Source: Lysobacter sp. cf310 (GTDB lineage Bacteria; Pseudomonadota; Gammaproteobacteria; Xanthomonadales; Xanthomonadaceae). From it: 64,000 nucleotides of DNA. Both the position numbers and the translations under genes were made by a program. The DNA lies in the NCBI RefSeq assembly GCF_900114355.1, contig NZ_FOSS01000001.1:707386-771385 (forward strand), written 5' to 3'. Positions 26,102-36,286 of this stretch are shown piece by piece. The notes beneath the pieces were generated by a model. That model was given only the letters and a program-made list of their open reading frames with translations. It did not search any database and was not told the origin of the DNA. Positions within the stretch are counted from its first letter, which is position 1. Every line of letters starts with the position of its first letter.

Positions 26102-28570
26102 ATGACCACTACCACCGAAGCGCCCGCCGTTGCGAGCACCTCCCCCGCCCCCGCCCAGGCGCCCGCGCGCCAGCCCGACGCCACGCCCGGCTTCGCCCTG
26201 ACCCCGCCGGCCGCCAACCTCACCATGAGCGTGACCAAGCGCAGCGGACGCCGCGAACCGGTCGACCTCAACAAGATCGTGCGCGCGGTCACCCGCTGCG
26301 GCGAGGACCTGTACGCGGTCGATCCGATGCGCGTGGCCACCCGCACCATCTCCGGCCTGTACGACGGCGCGACCACGCGCGAGCTGGACGAACTGTCGAT
26401 CCGCACCGCCGCCCTGCTCACCGCCGAGGAGCCCGAGTACGGCCGCCTCGCCGCGCGCCTGCTCAGCAACGTGATCGAGAAGGAAGTCGCCGGCATCGAG
26501 ATCCACGCGTTCTCGCAGTCGGTCGTGCGCGGCCACGAGCTGGGCCTGATCAACGACCGCCTGCTGACTTTCGTGCAAGCCAACGCGCGCAAGCTCAACG
26601 ACGCCATCGACCGCAGCCTGGACGCGCGCTTCGACTACTTCGGCCTGCGCACCCTGTACGACCGCTACCTGCTGCGCCACCCGACCGCGCGCACCGTGAT
26701 CGAGACCCCGCAGCAGTTCTTCCTGCGCATCGCCTGCGCCCTCAGCGAAGACGTCGGCGACGCGCTCGCGCTGTACCGCCGCATGGCCCAGCTCGACTAC
26801 ATCCCGTCCTCGCCGACCCTGTTCAACGCCGGCACCACCCACGAGCAGCTGTCGAGCTGCTTCCTGCTCGATTCGCCCGACGATTCGCTGGAAGCGATCT
26901 ACAAGCGCTACATGGACGTGGCCAAGCTCAGCAAGTTCAGCGGCGGCATCGGCCTGAGCTACACGCGCATCCGCTCGCGCGGCTCGCTGATCCGTTCCAC
27001 CAACGGCCTCAGCAACGGCATCGTGCCCTGGCTGAAGACGCTGGATGCGTCGGTGGCGGCGGTCAATCAGGGCGGCAAGCGCAAGGGCGCGGCCTGCGTG
27101 TACCTGGAGCCCTGGCACGCCGACGTCGAGGAGTTCCTGGAACTGCGCGACAACACCGGCGACGAAGCGCGCCGCACCCACAACCTCAACCTGGCCAACT
27201 GGATTCCCGACGAATTCATGCGCCGCGTCGAAGCCGACGCCGAGTGGTCGCTGTTCGACCCGGCCAAGGTGCCGCAGCTGACCGACCTGTGGGGCGAGTC
27301 CTTCGACCGCGCCTACCACGCCGCCGAAGCGGCCGGCCTTGCGGTCAAGAAGGTCAAGGCGCGCGACATCTACGGCCGGATGATGCGCACCCTGGCGCAG
27401 ACCGGCAACGGCTGGATGAACTTCAAGGACAAGTCCAACCGCGCGTCCAACCAGACCCTGCGCGACGGTAACGTCATCCACCTGTCCAACCTGTGCACCG
27501 AGATCCTCGAGGTCACCTCGCAGGACGAGACCGCGGTGTGCAACCTGGGCTCGATCAATCTCTCGCACCATGTCGAGATGTACGAAGACGGCAAGGGCGC
27601 CTTCGATTTCGACAAGCTGGCCGAAACCGTGCGCCTGGCCGTGCGCCAGCTCGACCGCGTGATCGATCTGAACTTCTACCCGATCGAGACCGCGCGCCGC
27701 GCCAATCTGAAGTGGCGCCCGGTCGGCCTGGGCACCATGGGCCTGCAGGACGTGTTCTTCAAGCTGCGCCTGGCCTTCGACTCCGAGCCGGCGCGCAAGC
27801 TGGCCCAGGAAATCGCCGAGGCGATCTACTTCCACGCCCTGTCGGCCTCGAACGAACTGGCGATGGAGCACGGCAGGCACCCGTCCTTCGACGACACCCG
27901 CGCCTCGATCGGCGAGCTGCAGTTCGAAGCCTGGGGCGTGACCCCGTCGCAGCCCGAGCGCTGGGACGGCCTGCGCCAGCGCATCGCCGAGCACGGCTTG
28001 CGCAACTCGCTGCTGATCGCGATCGCGCCGACCGCGACCATCGCCTCGATCGCCGGCTGCTACGAATGCATCGAGCCGCAGGTGTCCAACCTGTTCAAGC
28101 GCGAGACCCTGTCGGGCGACTTCCTGGTGGTCAACAAGTACCTGGTCGAGGAGCTCAAGAAGCTCGGCCTGTGGACCGCCGAGATGCGCGACCGCATCAA
28201 GATGGCCGAGGGTTCGATCCAGTCCGTGCACGAGGTGCCCGAGTCGCTGCGCCAGATCTACCGCACCGCCTGGGAACTGCCGATGCGCTCGCTGATCGAC
28301 ATGGCCGCCGAACGCGGCGCCTACATCGACCAGAGCCAGTCGCTGAACCTGTTCATCGAGAGCCCGAACATCGGCCAGCTCAGCTCGATGTACATGTACG
28401 CCTGGAAGAAGGGCCTGAAGACCACCTACTACCTGCGTTCGCGCCCGGCCACCAAGATCGCCAAGAGCACGGTCAGCGCGCCGGTCGCGGCGCCCAAGCC
28501 GGAGTACACCCAGGACGAGGCGATCGCCTGTTCGCTGGAAAACCCCGAATCCTGCGAAGCCTGCCAGTAA
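26102..28570 (+). CDS. nrdA: Class Ia ribonucleoside-diphosphate reductase, alpha subunit
   Basis: 822 residues. It reduces ribonucleoside diphosphates to deoxyribonucleotides with the NrdB radical subunit. An N-terminal ATP-cone (about residues 45-135, MSVTKRSGRREPVDLNKIVR) gives dATP feedback. Active-site cysteines are visible: C253 (LSSCFLL) and C480 (AVCNLGSINL) as the redox pair, and C465 (NLCTEI) as the thiyl radical site. The C-terminal swinging pair is C818/C821 (SCEACQ). A ~40-residue Ala/Pro-rich extension precedes the cone. The ATG at 26102 ends the riboswitch leader; nrdB follows 153 bp on. Confidence 0.96.
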   Translation: MTTTTEAPAVASTSPAPAQAPARQPDATPGFALTPPAANLTMSVTKRSGRREPVDLNKIVRAVTRCGEDLYAVDPMRVATRTISGLYDGATTRELDELSIRTAALLTAEEPEYGRLAARLLSNVIEKEVAGIEIHAFSQSVVRGHELGLINDRLLTFVQANARKLNDAIDRSLDARFDYFGLRTLYDRYLLRHPTARTVIETPQQFFLRIACALSEDVGDALALYRRMAQLDYIPSSPTLFNAGTTHEQLSSCFLLDSPDDSLEAIYKRYMDVAKLSKFSGGIGLSYTRIRSRGSLIRSTNGLSNGIVPWLKTLDASVAAVNQGGKRKGAACVYLEPWHADVEEFLELRDNTGDEARRTHNLNLANWIPDEFMRRVEADAEWSLFDPAKVPQLTDLWGESFDRAYHAAEAAGLAVKKVKARDIYGRMMRTLAQTGNGWMNFKDKSNRASNQTLRDGNVIHLSNLCTEILEVTSQDETAVCNLGSINLSHHVEMYEDGKGAFDFDKLAETVRLAVRQLDRVIDLNFYPIETARRANLKWRPVGLGTMGLQDVFFKLRLAFDSEPARKLAQEIAEAIYFHALSASNELAMEHGRHPSFDDTRASIGELQFEAWGVTPSQPERWDGLRQRIAEHGLRNSLLIAIAPTATIASIAGCYECIEPQVSNLFKRETLSGDFLVVNKYLVEELKKLGLWTAEMRDRIKMAEGSIQSVHEVPESLRQIYRTAWELPMRSLIDMAAERGAYIDQSQSLNLFIESPNIGQLSSMYMYAWKKGLKTTYYLRSRPATKIAKSTVSAPVAAPKPEYTQDEAIACSLENPESCEACQ

Positions 28571-28579
28571 ACCCGCTTT

Positions 28580-28702
28580 AGCCCCTCTCCCGCCGCGCGG
28601 GAGAGGGGTTGGGGTGAGGGCCGCCCCGCGACTCGCGCCGTAACCGATTCTCGAGCGCTCCCATCCGCCCTCCGGGCACCTACTCCCGCTCGCGGGAGTA
28701 GG
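28580..28702. repeat. Two hairpin repeats between nrdA and nrdB
   Basis: The first reads CCCCTCTCCC / GGGAGAGGGG (28580-28606), followed by the GTTGGGGTGAGGGC tail of a repeat common in xanthomonads. The second is CCTACTCCCGC / GCGGGAGTAGG (about 28679-28702), 21 bp before the nrdB start. They may tune the nrdA:nrdB transcript ratio; that is inference. Confidence 0.6.
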
Positions 28703-28723
28703 AAAGCAATTCAAGGAAATCCC

Positions 28724-29740
28724 ATGTCCCTCGCCACGCCCCGCCTGCTCGACCCCGGTTTCGATCTCACCCTGCGGCCGATGCGCTATCCGCATTTCTA
28801 CGAGATGTACCGCGACGCGATCCGCAACACCTGGACCGTCGAAGAGGTCGATTTCTCGCAGGACGTCAACGACCTCAAGCACAAGTTCGGTCCGGCCGAG
28901 CGCCACCTGGTCGAACGCCTGGTCGCGTTCTTCGCCACCGGCGACAGCATCGTCGCCAACAACCTGGTGCTGAACCTGTACCAGCACATCAACGCGCCCG
29001 AGGCGCGCATGTACCTGTCGAGGCAGCTGTACGAGGAAGCGCTGCACGTGCAGTTCTACCTGACCCTGCTCGATACCTACCTGCCCGACCCGAACGAGCG
29101 CGCCAAGGCCTTCGACGCGGTCGAGAATATCCCCTCGATCCGGGCCAAGGCCGAGTTCTGCTTCCGCTGGATCGACTCGGTGCAGGACATCAAGCGCATC
29201 GAGACGCGCGAACAGCGCCGCCAGTTCCTGCTCAACCTGATCTGCTTCGCCGGCTGCATCGAGGGCCTGTTCTTCTTCGCCGCCTTCGCCTACGTCTATT
29301 ACCTGCGCTCGCGCGGTCTGCTCAACGGCCTGGCCTCGGGCACCAACTGGGTGTTCCGCGACGAAAGCTGCCACATGGCGTTCGCGTTCGAGGTGATCCG
29401 CACCGCGCGCGAGGAAGAGCCGGACCTGTTCGACGCCGACCTGCGTGCGCAGGTGGTCAGGATGTTCGAGGACGCGGTGGATTGCGAACTCCAGTTCGCC
29501 CAGGACGTGCTGTCCGGCGGCGTGGTCGGCCTGTCGCTGAAGGACATGCGCCAGTACCTGGAGTACTGCGCCGACCAGCGCATGGCCCAGCTGGGCATGC
29601 CCAAGCATTTCGGCGCCACCAACCCCTTCGGCTTCATGGACCTGCAGGACGTGCAGGAAGTGACCAACTTCTTCGAGCGCCGGGTCTCGGCGTATCAGGT
29701 CGGCGTGCAGGGCGAAGTGGCGTTCGACGAGGCATTTTGA
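28724..29740 (+). CDS. nrdB: Class Ia ribonucleoside-diphosphate reductase, beta subunit
   Basis: 338 residues, the metallo-radical R2 subunit that supplies the tyrosyl radical to NrdA. Ferritin-like helices with metal ligands can be seen in YEEALHVQFY (Glu, His), FCFRWIDSVQ, GCIEGLFFFAAFAYVYYL (Glu) and FRDESCHMAFAFEV (Glu, His). The C-terminal tail that docks on NrdA ends GEVAFDEAF. The ATG at 28724 follows CAAGGAAAT. It shares the riboswitch/NrdR-controlled transcript with nrdA. Confidence 0.95.
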   Translation: MSLATPRLLDPGFDLTLRPMRYPHFYEMYRDAIRNTWTVEEVDFSQDVNDLKHKFGPAERHLVERLVAFFATGDSIVANNLVLNLYQHINAPEARMYLSRQLYEEALHVQFYLTLLDTYLPDPNERAKAFDAVENIPSIRAKAEFCFRWIDSVQDIKRIETREQRRQFLLNLICFAGCIEGLFFFAAFAYVYYLRSRGLLNGLASGTNWVFRDESCHMAFAFEVIRTAREEEPDLFDADLRAQVVRMFEDAVDCELQFAQDVLSGGVVGLSLKDMRQYLEYCADQRMAQLGMPKHFGATNPFGFMDLQDVQEVTNFFERRVSAYQVGVQGEVAFDEAF

Positions 29741-29741
29741 A

Positions 29742-29839
29742 GCAGAAGTGAGAAGCGAGAAGCGAGGAGCCAGCAAGAGCGCCTCATCCCCTCCCTCCTG
29801 CCTTCGCTCACTCCTCACTCCTCCACGCTCACTCCTAGC
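29742..29839. repeat. Palindromic repeat, GAGAAGTGAGCG family
   Basis: The left part reads AGAAGTGAGAAGCGAGAAGC and the right part CTCACTCCTCACTCCTCCAC, matching the arms of the 37683-37772 element. It fills the gap between nrdB and the thioesterase gene and ends 4 bp before the latter's ATG, so it replaces any normal ribosome-binding site there. Confidence 0.7.
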
Positions 29840-29842
29840 CCC

Positions 29843-30223
29843 ATGACCGAAGCCCGCATCATCGAGATCGTCTTCCCCGATCACACCAACCATCTAGGCA
29901 CCCTGTTCGGCGGCCAGGCCCTGGCCTGGATGGACAAGGCCGCCTTCGTCGCCGCCTCGCGCTACGCCCGCCGCACGGTGGTGACCGCGCGCTCGGAACA
30001 GATCGACTTCCACACCGCGGTGCCCAAGGGCGCGCTGGTGGAGCTGATCGCACGCGTGGTCTCGGTGGGCCGCACCTCGATGCAAGTCGAAGTCGAGATG
30101 CATTGCGAGGACCTGCTCAGCGGCGAATCGCAGCTGGCCACGCGCGGGCGCTTCACCATGATCGCGCTCGACCGCGAGGGCGTGCCGACGCCGGTGCCCG
30201 CGCTGGATTCCGCCGCGGCCTGA
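29843..30223 (+). CDS. Acyl-CoA thioesterase (hotdog fold, YciA-like)
   Basis: 126 residues with one hotdog domain. The characteristic start is EIVFPDHTNHLGTLFGGQAL, with the catalytic Asn/Asp region, followed by WMDKAAFVAA and SEQIDFHTAVPKG. It hydrolyses acyl-CoAs to free acid and CoA. The preferred chain length is unknown. No Shine-Dalgarno sequence is visible because a palindromic repeat abuts the start. It lies between the nrdAB and metE regulatory units. Confidence 0.92.
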   Translation: MTEARIIEIVFPDHTNHLGTLFGGQALAWMDKAAFVAASRYARRTVVTARSEQIDFHTAVPKGALVELIARVVSVGRTSMQVEVEMHCEDLLSGESQLATRGRFTMIALDREGVPTPVPALDSAAA

Positions 30224-30238
30224 ACCCGCGGACGTCGA

Positions 30239-30267
30239 TTGACGGGCCCCGCTCCGAGGCGTACTTT
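30239..30267 (+). promoter_or_regulatory. Candidate promoter of metE
   Basis: TTGACG (30239-30244) and TACTTT (30262-30267) with a 17-bp spacer; transcription would begin near 30274, upstream of the riboswitch. The -35 is strong and the -10 poor. Confidence 0.45.
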
Positions 30268-30285
30268 GGCAGCCGTCATGGTGAC

Positions 30286-30311
30286 CATCGCTTCATAAAG
30301 ATAAAGCGATG
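30286..30311. promoter_or_regulatory. Inverted repeat in the metE 5' region
   Basis: Perfect 8-bp arms CATCGCTT (30286-30293) and AAGCGATG (30304-30311) around an A/T-rich centre. It could be an operator for a methionine-cycle regulator or an RNA hairpin before the aptamer; I cannot tell which. Confidence 0.35.
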
Positions 30312-30317
30312 TGACAA

Positions 30318-30508
30318 GACGCCGCCGGTTCGCGCCGGCGACGGCTAGAGGGAATCCGGTACGGACTCGCGTCCAATTCCGGAGCTGCCCCGCAGCGGTG
30401 TAGGGAACGACCTCCGTCAGGCACTGGGTGCGAGCCCGGGAAGCGACGGACAGTAGGCGGCGTCGAACGGCGCCATGCCCCAAGCCCGAAGACCTGCCAT
30501 GACCGGAG
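30318..30508 (+). ncRNA. Cobalamin riboswitch upstream of metE
   Basis: Conserved blocks in order: AGAGGGAATCCGGTACGG, GGAGCTGCCCCGCAGCGG, AGGGAACGA, GGCACTGG, GGGAAGC, ACAGTAGG, a short variable arm (GGCGTCGAACGGCGCC) and the B12 box AAGCCCGAAGACCTGCC (to 30498). When cobalamin is present it should shut off the B12-independent methionine synthase. In the leader, GGCAGGTC (30618-30625) is the exact complement of GACCTGCC in the B12 box, a candidate alternative pairing. Confidence 0.95.
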
Positions 30509-30723
30509 GGTTCGCCCTCCGTCCGACTCCGGCCCGCTGGCCGGCGCCGGCGCGCGGCTGCGGCCGCCCGTCGCGCCTGTTGGTGGAGCCGGTTCGCCCG
30601 CGGGGGCGAAGGTCGAAGGCAGGTCGTGCTCCGGCGTCGCCGCATCCGCGGCGGGCGGTCGCGCGTGCGTACCCGCCTTCCTTCGTTGCCCTGCTCATGC
30701 CCACACGCATCGCAGGAGACATC

Positions 30724-33003
30724 ATGATCAGCGTTACCCACCTCGGCTTCCCGCGCATCGGCGCGCGACGCGAGCTCAAGCAGGCCCTGGAATCGTTCTG
30801 GAAAGGCGAGACCGCGGCCGGCGATCTGCACGACACCGCACGCACGCTGCGCGCCCGGCACTGGACGCTGGCGCGCGACGCCGGCGCCGACGTCGTGCCT
30901 TGCAACGACTTCTCGCTCTACGACCACGTGCTGGACACCGCCGTCCTGTTCGACGCGGTGCCCGCGCCCTACCGCGAGACGCTCGACGCCGATCCGCTGG
31001 CCGGCTACTTCGCGCTCGCGCGCGGCCTGCAGGACGCGCGCCACGATCTGCGCGCCCTGGAAATGACCAAGTGGTTCGACACCAACTACCACTACCTGGT
31101 GCCGCAGTTCGAACCCGATCAGCGCTTCGCGCTGCGCGGCGACAAGCCGCTGGCCGAACTCGCCGAAGCGCAGGCGCTGGGCCTGCAGGCACGACCGGTG
31201 CTGCTGGGGCCGGTGTCGCTGCTCAAGCTCGGCAAGCGCCGCGACGGCGGCGATCCGCGCGCGCTGCTGGACGCGCTGCTGCCGGCCTACGCCGAACTGC
31301 TGACGCGGCTGAAGGCGGCCGGCGCGCAATGGGTGCAATTGGACGAGCCCTGCCTCGCGCTGGATCTCGATGACGACGATCGCAAGGCCTATCGTCGCGC
31401 CTACGACGCGCTGGCCGGCGTCGACGCGCCCGCGCGCCTGCTCGCCAGCTACTTCGGCGGGCTAGGCGACAACGCCGAACTGGCCGCCGCCCTGCCCGTG
31501 CAGGCCCTGCACCTGGACCTGGTGCGCGCGCCCGGCCAGCTCGAAGCGCTGCTGCCCAAGCTGCCCGAAGACCGCGCGCTCAGTCTGGGCGTGGTCGACG
31601 GCCGCAACATCTGGCGCGCCGATCTCGACGCCGCGCTCAGTCTGGCGCGCCGCGCCGGCACGCGCGCGCAGTGGCTGGCGCCGTCGTGCTCGCTGCTGCA
31701 CGTGCCGATCGACCTGGGCCTGGAACGCAAGCTGCCGCCGCCCTTGCAGCAGTGGATGGCCTACGCCAGGCAGAAGATCGAGGAACTGCGTCTGCTCGCC
31801 GACACCCTGGCCGACGACGGCCGCGCCGCGGGCGCTTTGAGCGCGGCCGCGAGCGCGCGCGCCGCGCGCCTGGCCTCGCCGCTGCTGCGCGACGCCCAGG
31901 TGCGCGCCAAGCTGGCTGCGGTGGTGCCGGCGATGACCCAGCGCGATTCGGCGTATGCGCGGCGCGCGCAGGTGCAGGCGCAACGTCTGAAGCTGCCCGA
32001 CTTCCCGACCACCACGATCGGCTCGTTCCCACAGACCTCGCAGGTGCGCCAGGCGCGCGCCGAGCACAAGGCCGGGCGCCTGGACGACGCCGGGTATCGG
32101 ACCTTCCTCGAGCGCGAGACCGAGCTGTGCCTGCGCGAACAGGAAGCGCTGGGCCTGGACGTGCTGGTGCACGGCGAGTTCGAGCGCAACGACATGGTCG
32201 AGTACTTCGGCGAGCAGCTGTCCGGCTTCGCCTTTACCGCCCACGGCTGGGTGCAGAGCTACGGCTCGCGCTGCGTGAAGCCGCCGGTGCTGTACGGCGA
32301 CGTCGCCCGCCCGCGCGCAATGACGGTGGACTGGGCGCGCTACGCGCAGTCGCTGACGCCGCGCCCGGTCAAGGGCATGCTCACCGGGCCGGTCACGATC
32401 CTGCAGTGGTCGTTCGTGCGCGACGACCAGCCGCGCGCCGACACCTGCCGTCAGATCGCCCTGGCCCTGCGCGAGGAAGTGCTGGACCTGGAGGCGGCCG
32501 GCATCGCGGTGATCCAGATCGACGAACCGGCGCTGCGCGAAGGCCTGCCGCTGCGCCGCGCCGACTGGCCGGCCTACCTGGCCTGGGCCGGCGAAGCCTT
32601 CCGCCTGGCTGCCAGCGGCGTCGACGACGCCACTCAGATCCACACCCACATGTGCTACGCCGAGTTCAACGACATCATCGAGGCGGTCGCCGCATTGGAC
32701 GCCGACGTGATCTCGATCGAGACCTCGCGCTCGCGCATGGAGCTGCTGGACGCGTTCGTGCGCTACCGCTATCCCAACGGCATCGGCCCCGGCGTCTACG
32801 ACATCCACTCGCCGCGCGTGCCCAGCGTGGACGAGATGCGCGAACTGCTGGACAAGGCCCTGGACGTGCTCACGCCCGCGCAGTTGTGGGTCAATCCGGA
32901 CTGCGGCCTCAAGACCCGCGGTTGGCCGGAGGTGCGCACCGCGCTGAAGGCGATGGTGCAGGCGGCGCAGGGTTTGCGCGAGTCGGCGACTGCGGCGGTT
33001 TGA
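30724..33003 (+). CDS. metE: B12-independent methionine synthase
   Basis: 759 residues, the normal MetE size. It transfers a methyl group from methyl-tetrahydropteroyltriglutamate to homocysteine. Two barrel halves are visible, the N-terminal opening with THLGFPRIGARRELKQALE. Zinc/homocysteine ligands in the C-terminal half include H642 and C644 (THTHMCYAEF) and C727 (NPDCGLKTRGW). FPTTTIGSFPQT starts the catalytic barrel. The ATG at 30724 follows AGGAGA. Control is by the cobalamin riboswitch. Its last 33 bases are copied in a tandem duplication downstream. Confidence 0.97.
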   Translation: MISVTHLGFPRIGARRELKQALESFWKGETAAGDLHDTARTLRARHWTLARDAGADVVPCNDFSLYDHVLDTAVLFDAVPAPYRETLDADPLAGYFALARGLQDARHDLRALEMTKWFDTNYHYLVPQFEPDQRFALRGDKPLAELAEAQALGLQARPVLLGPVSLLKLGKRRDGGDPRALLDALLPAYAELLTRLKAAGAQWVQLDEPCLALDLDDDDRKAYRRAYDALAGVDAPARLLASYFGGLGDNAELAAALPVQALHLDLVRAPGQLEALLPKLPEDRALSLGVVDGRNIWRADLDAALSLARRAGTRAQWLAPSCSLLHVPIDLGLERKLPPPLQQWMAYARQKIEELRLLADTLADDGRAAGALSAAASARAARLASPLLRDAQVRAKLAAVVPAMTQRDSAYARRAQVQAQRLKLPDFPTTTIGSFPQTSQVRQARAEHKAGRLDDAGYRTFLERETELCLREQEALGLDVLVHGEFERNDMVEYFGEQLSGFAFTAHGWVQSYGSRCVKPPVLYGDVARPRAMTVDWARYAQSLTPRPVKGMLTGPVTILQWSFVRDDQPRADTCRQIALALREEVLDLEAAGIAVIQIDEPALREGLPLRRADWPAYLAWAGEAFRLAASGVDDATQIHTHMCYAEFNDIIEAVAALDADVISIETSRSRMELLDAFVRYRYPNGIGPGVYDIHSPRVPSVDEMRELLDKALDVLTPAQLWVNPDCGLKTRGWPEVRTALKAMVQAAQGLRESATAAV

Positions 33004-33424
33004 CGTCGAGCTCGAAAGCAGCCCCTCATCAGGTTCCCCCCTTTGAAAAAGGGGGGCCAGGGGGGGATTTGCTTTTGGCCGGTGCCAACAGCAACAGCAA
33101 ATCCCCCGGCGCCGCTGGCCACGAATCGACATCGACTGACATGAGGCGCCCGCCCCCTTTTGCAAAGGGGGCGATGGGGATGGGGTAGGCAGTGCAAGGT
33201 TTGCGCGAGTCGGCGACTGCGGCGGTTTGACGTCGAGCTCGAAAGCAGCCCCTCATCAGGTTCCCCCCCTTTGAAAAAGGGGGGCCAGGGGGGGGATTTG
33301 CTTTTGGCCGGTGCCAACAGCAACAGCAAATCCCCCGGCGCCGCTAGTAACGAATCGACATCGACTCGCACAGGGCGCCCGCCTCCTTTTGCAAAGGGGC
33401 GATGGGGAACGGGCTAGAGAAATC
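32971..33424. repeat. 227-bp tandem duplication including the metE 3' end and AAATCCCCC palindromes
   Basis: GGTTTGCGCGAGTCGGCGAC begins at 32971 (inside metE) and again at 33198, an offset of 227 bp. The copies run through the metE stop, a TCAGGTTCCCCC/GGGGGGCCAGG hairpin, the CAACAGCAAATCCCC segment and a CTTTTGCAAAGG hairpin. Divergence is low and mostly near the far end. It fills the 483-bp gap before the convergent gapA. Confidence 0.85.
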
Positions 33425-33432
33425 GCGCGCCC

Positions 33433-33460
33433 AAAAGAAAAGCCCCGCATACGCGGGGCT
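33433..33460 (-). terminator. Intrinsic terminator of gapA
   Basis: Stem AGCCCCGC (33441-33448) / GCGGGGCT (33453-33460), 4-nt loop, followed on the minus strand by TTTTCTTTTGG. It lies 27 bp after the gapA stop. Confidence 0.9.
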
Positions 33461-33486
33461 CTTCGTATCGCAACGATCGCCGCGGC

Positions 33487-35301
<1,815 letters not shown>

Positions 35302-35309
35302 GACGCCTG

Positions 35310-35337
35310 CCCCGGCGCCGCGATCGCGACGCCGGGG
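35310..35337 (+). terminator. Hairpin after the OmpW-like gene
   Basis: Stem CCCCGGCG (35310-35317) / CGCCGGGG (35330-35337), 9 bp after the stop. No T-run follows closely; probable terminator. Confidence 0.55.
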
Positions 35338-35415
35338 TGCGAAACGACAAGAGCGGCATCGTCCGCGCGCGACTGCGCGGCGCGGCAACGCCGTCGCCTC
35401 TAGTAAAGTGACGGG

Positions 35416-36210
35416 ATGATCCGCGCCCTCCTCATCGCCCTGCTCCTGCTGCTGCCGTTCGACGCCCTGGCCTGGGGCACGCTCGGCCATCGCCTGGTCG
35501 CGCTACTGGCCTGGGACGAACTCGATCCGGCCGTGCGTGGCGACATCGACGCCCTGCTCGCGGGCGAGCCCGACCCGACCCTGGCCGGTATCGCCAACTG
35601 GGCCGACGATTTGCGCAGCAACGACCCCGACCTGGGCAAGAAGAGCGCGAAGTGGCACTACGTCAACCTCGGCGAGGACGACTGCGTCTACGAGGCCGCG
35701 CGCAACTGTCCCAAGGGCGATTGCGTGGTCGAGGCGATCCGCGCCCAGACCCTGATCCTGGGCGACCGCGCGCGACCGCGCGACCAGCGCCTGCAGGCGT
35801 TGAAGTTCGTGGTCCATTTCGTCGGCGACGTGCATCAGCCGCTGCACGCCGGCTACAGCCACGACAAGGGCGGCAACGACGTCCAGATCAACCTCAACGG
35901 CCGCGGCAGCAACCTGCATCAGTTGTGGGACAGCGGCATGCTCAACGCCGCCCATCTGGACGAGAACGCCTGGCTGCAGCGCCTGCGCGCGCTGCCGCTG
36001 GCGGTCAGCGTGGCCAAGCCCGCGCTGCCGCCGGATGCGGCCGCCTGGGCGCAGGCCTCGTGCCGGATCGCCCTGCAGCCGGGCCTGTATCCGGCCAAGG
36101 CGACGATCGACGAAAATTACGTGCAGACTTGGCGTCCCGAGGCCGAGGCGCAGTTGCGCCGCGGCGGCAGCCATCTGGCCGCCGTGCTCAACGCCGCGCT
36201 GAAGCGCTGA
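35416..36210 (+). CDS. Secreted S1/P1-type nuclease
   Basis: 264 residues. After the signal peptide the mature protein begins at W20, as in all S1/P1 enzymes, where the N-terminal Trp binds zinc. Ligands can be read through the sequence: WGTLGHRLV, NWADDLR, KWHYVN, HFVGDVHQPLH, GGNDVQI and NLHQLWDSGML. The enzyme is a tri-zinc phospholipase C-like fold that degrades single-stranded nucleic acids, probably in the periplasm or outside the cell for phosphate or nucleotide scavenging. All key residues appear intact. Confidence 0.95.
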   Translation: MIRALLIALLLLLPFDALAWGTLGHRLVALLAWDELDPAVRGDIDALLAGEPDPTLAGIANWADDLRSNDPDLGKKSAKWHYVNLGEDDCVYEAARNCPKGDCVVEAIRAQTLILGDRARPRDQRLQALKFVVHFVGDVHQPLHAGYSHDKGGNDVQINLNGRGSNLHQLWDSGMLNAAHLDENAWLQRLRALPLAVSVAKPALPPDAAAWAQASCRIALQPGLYPAKATIDENYVQTWRPEAEAQLRRGGSHLAAVLNAALKR

Positions 36211-36286
36211 GCGCAAACCACACCGCCGCGCGCCGAGCCCGGCGCGGGCGCACGAATCGCACGGACGCCCCAGCAAGAGGAATCCG

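Noticed and set aside
25696-27471. Open frames over the riboswitch and nrdA leader (plus strand)
   Set aside because: They read through conserved RNA structure and then nrdA in another frame; not coding.
25607-29893. 1428-residue open frame antisense to nrdAB
   Set aside because: It runs across the nrdA leader, riboswitch and both reductase genes on the wrong strand; composition is that of a shadow frame.
32971-33424. Insertion sequence ends
   Set aside because: No transposase and no target-site duplication; the structure is a simple tandem duplication containing a dispersed palindrome.
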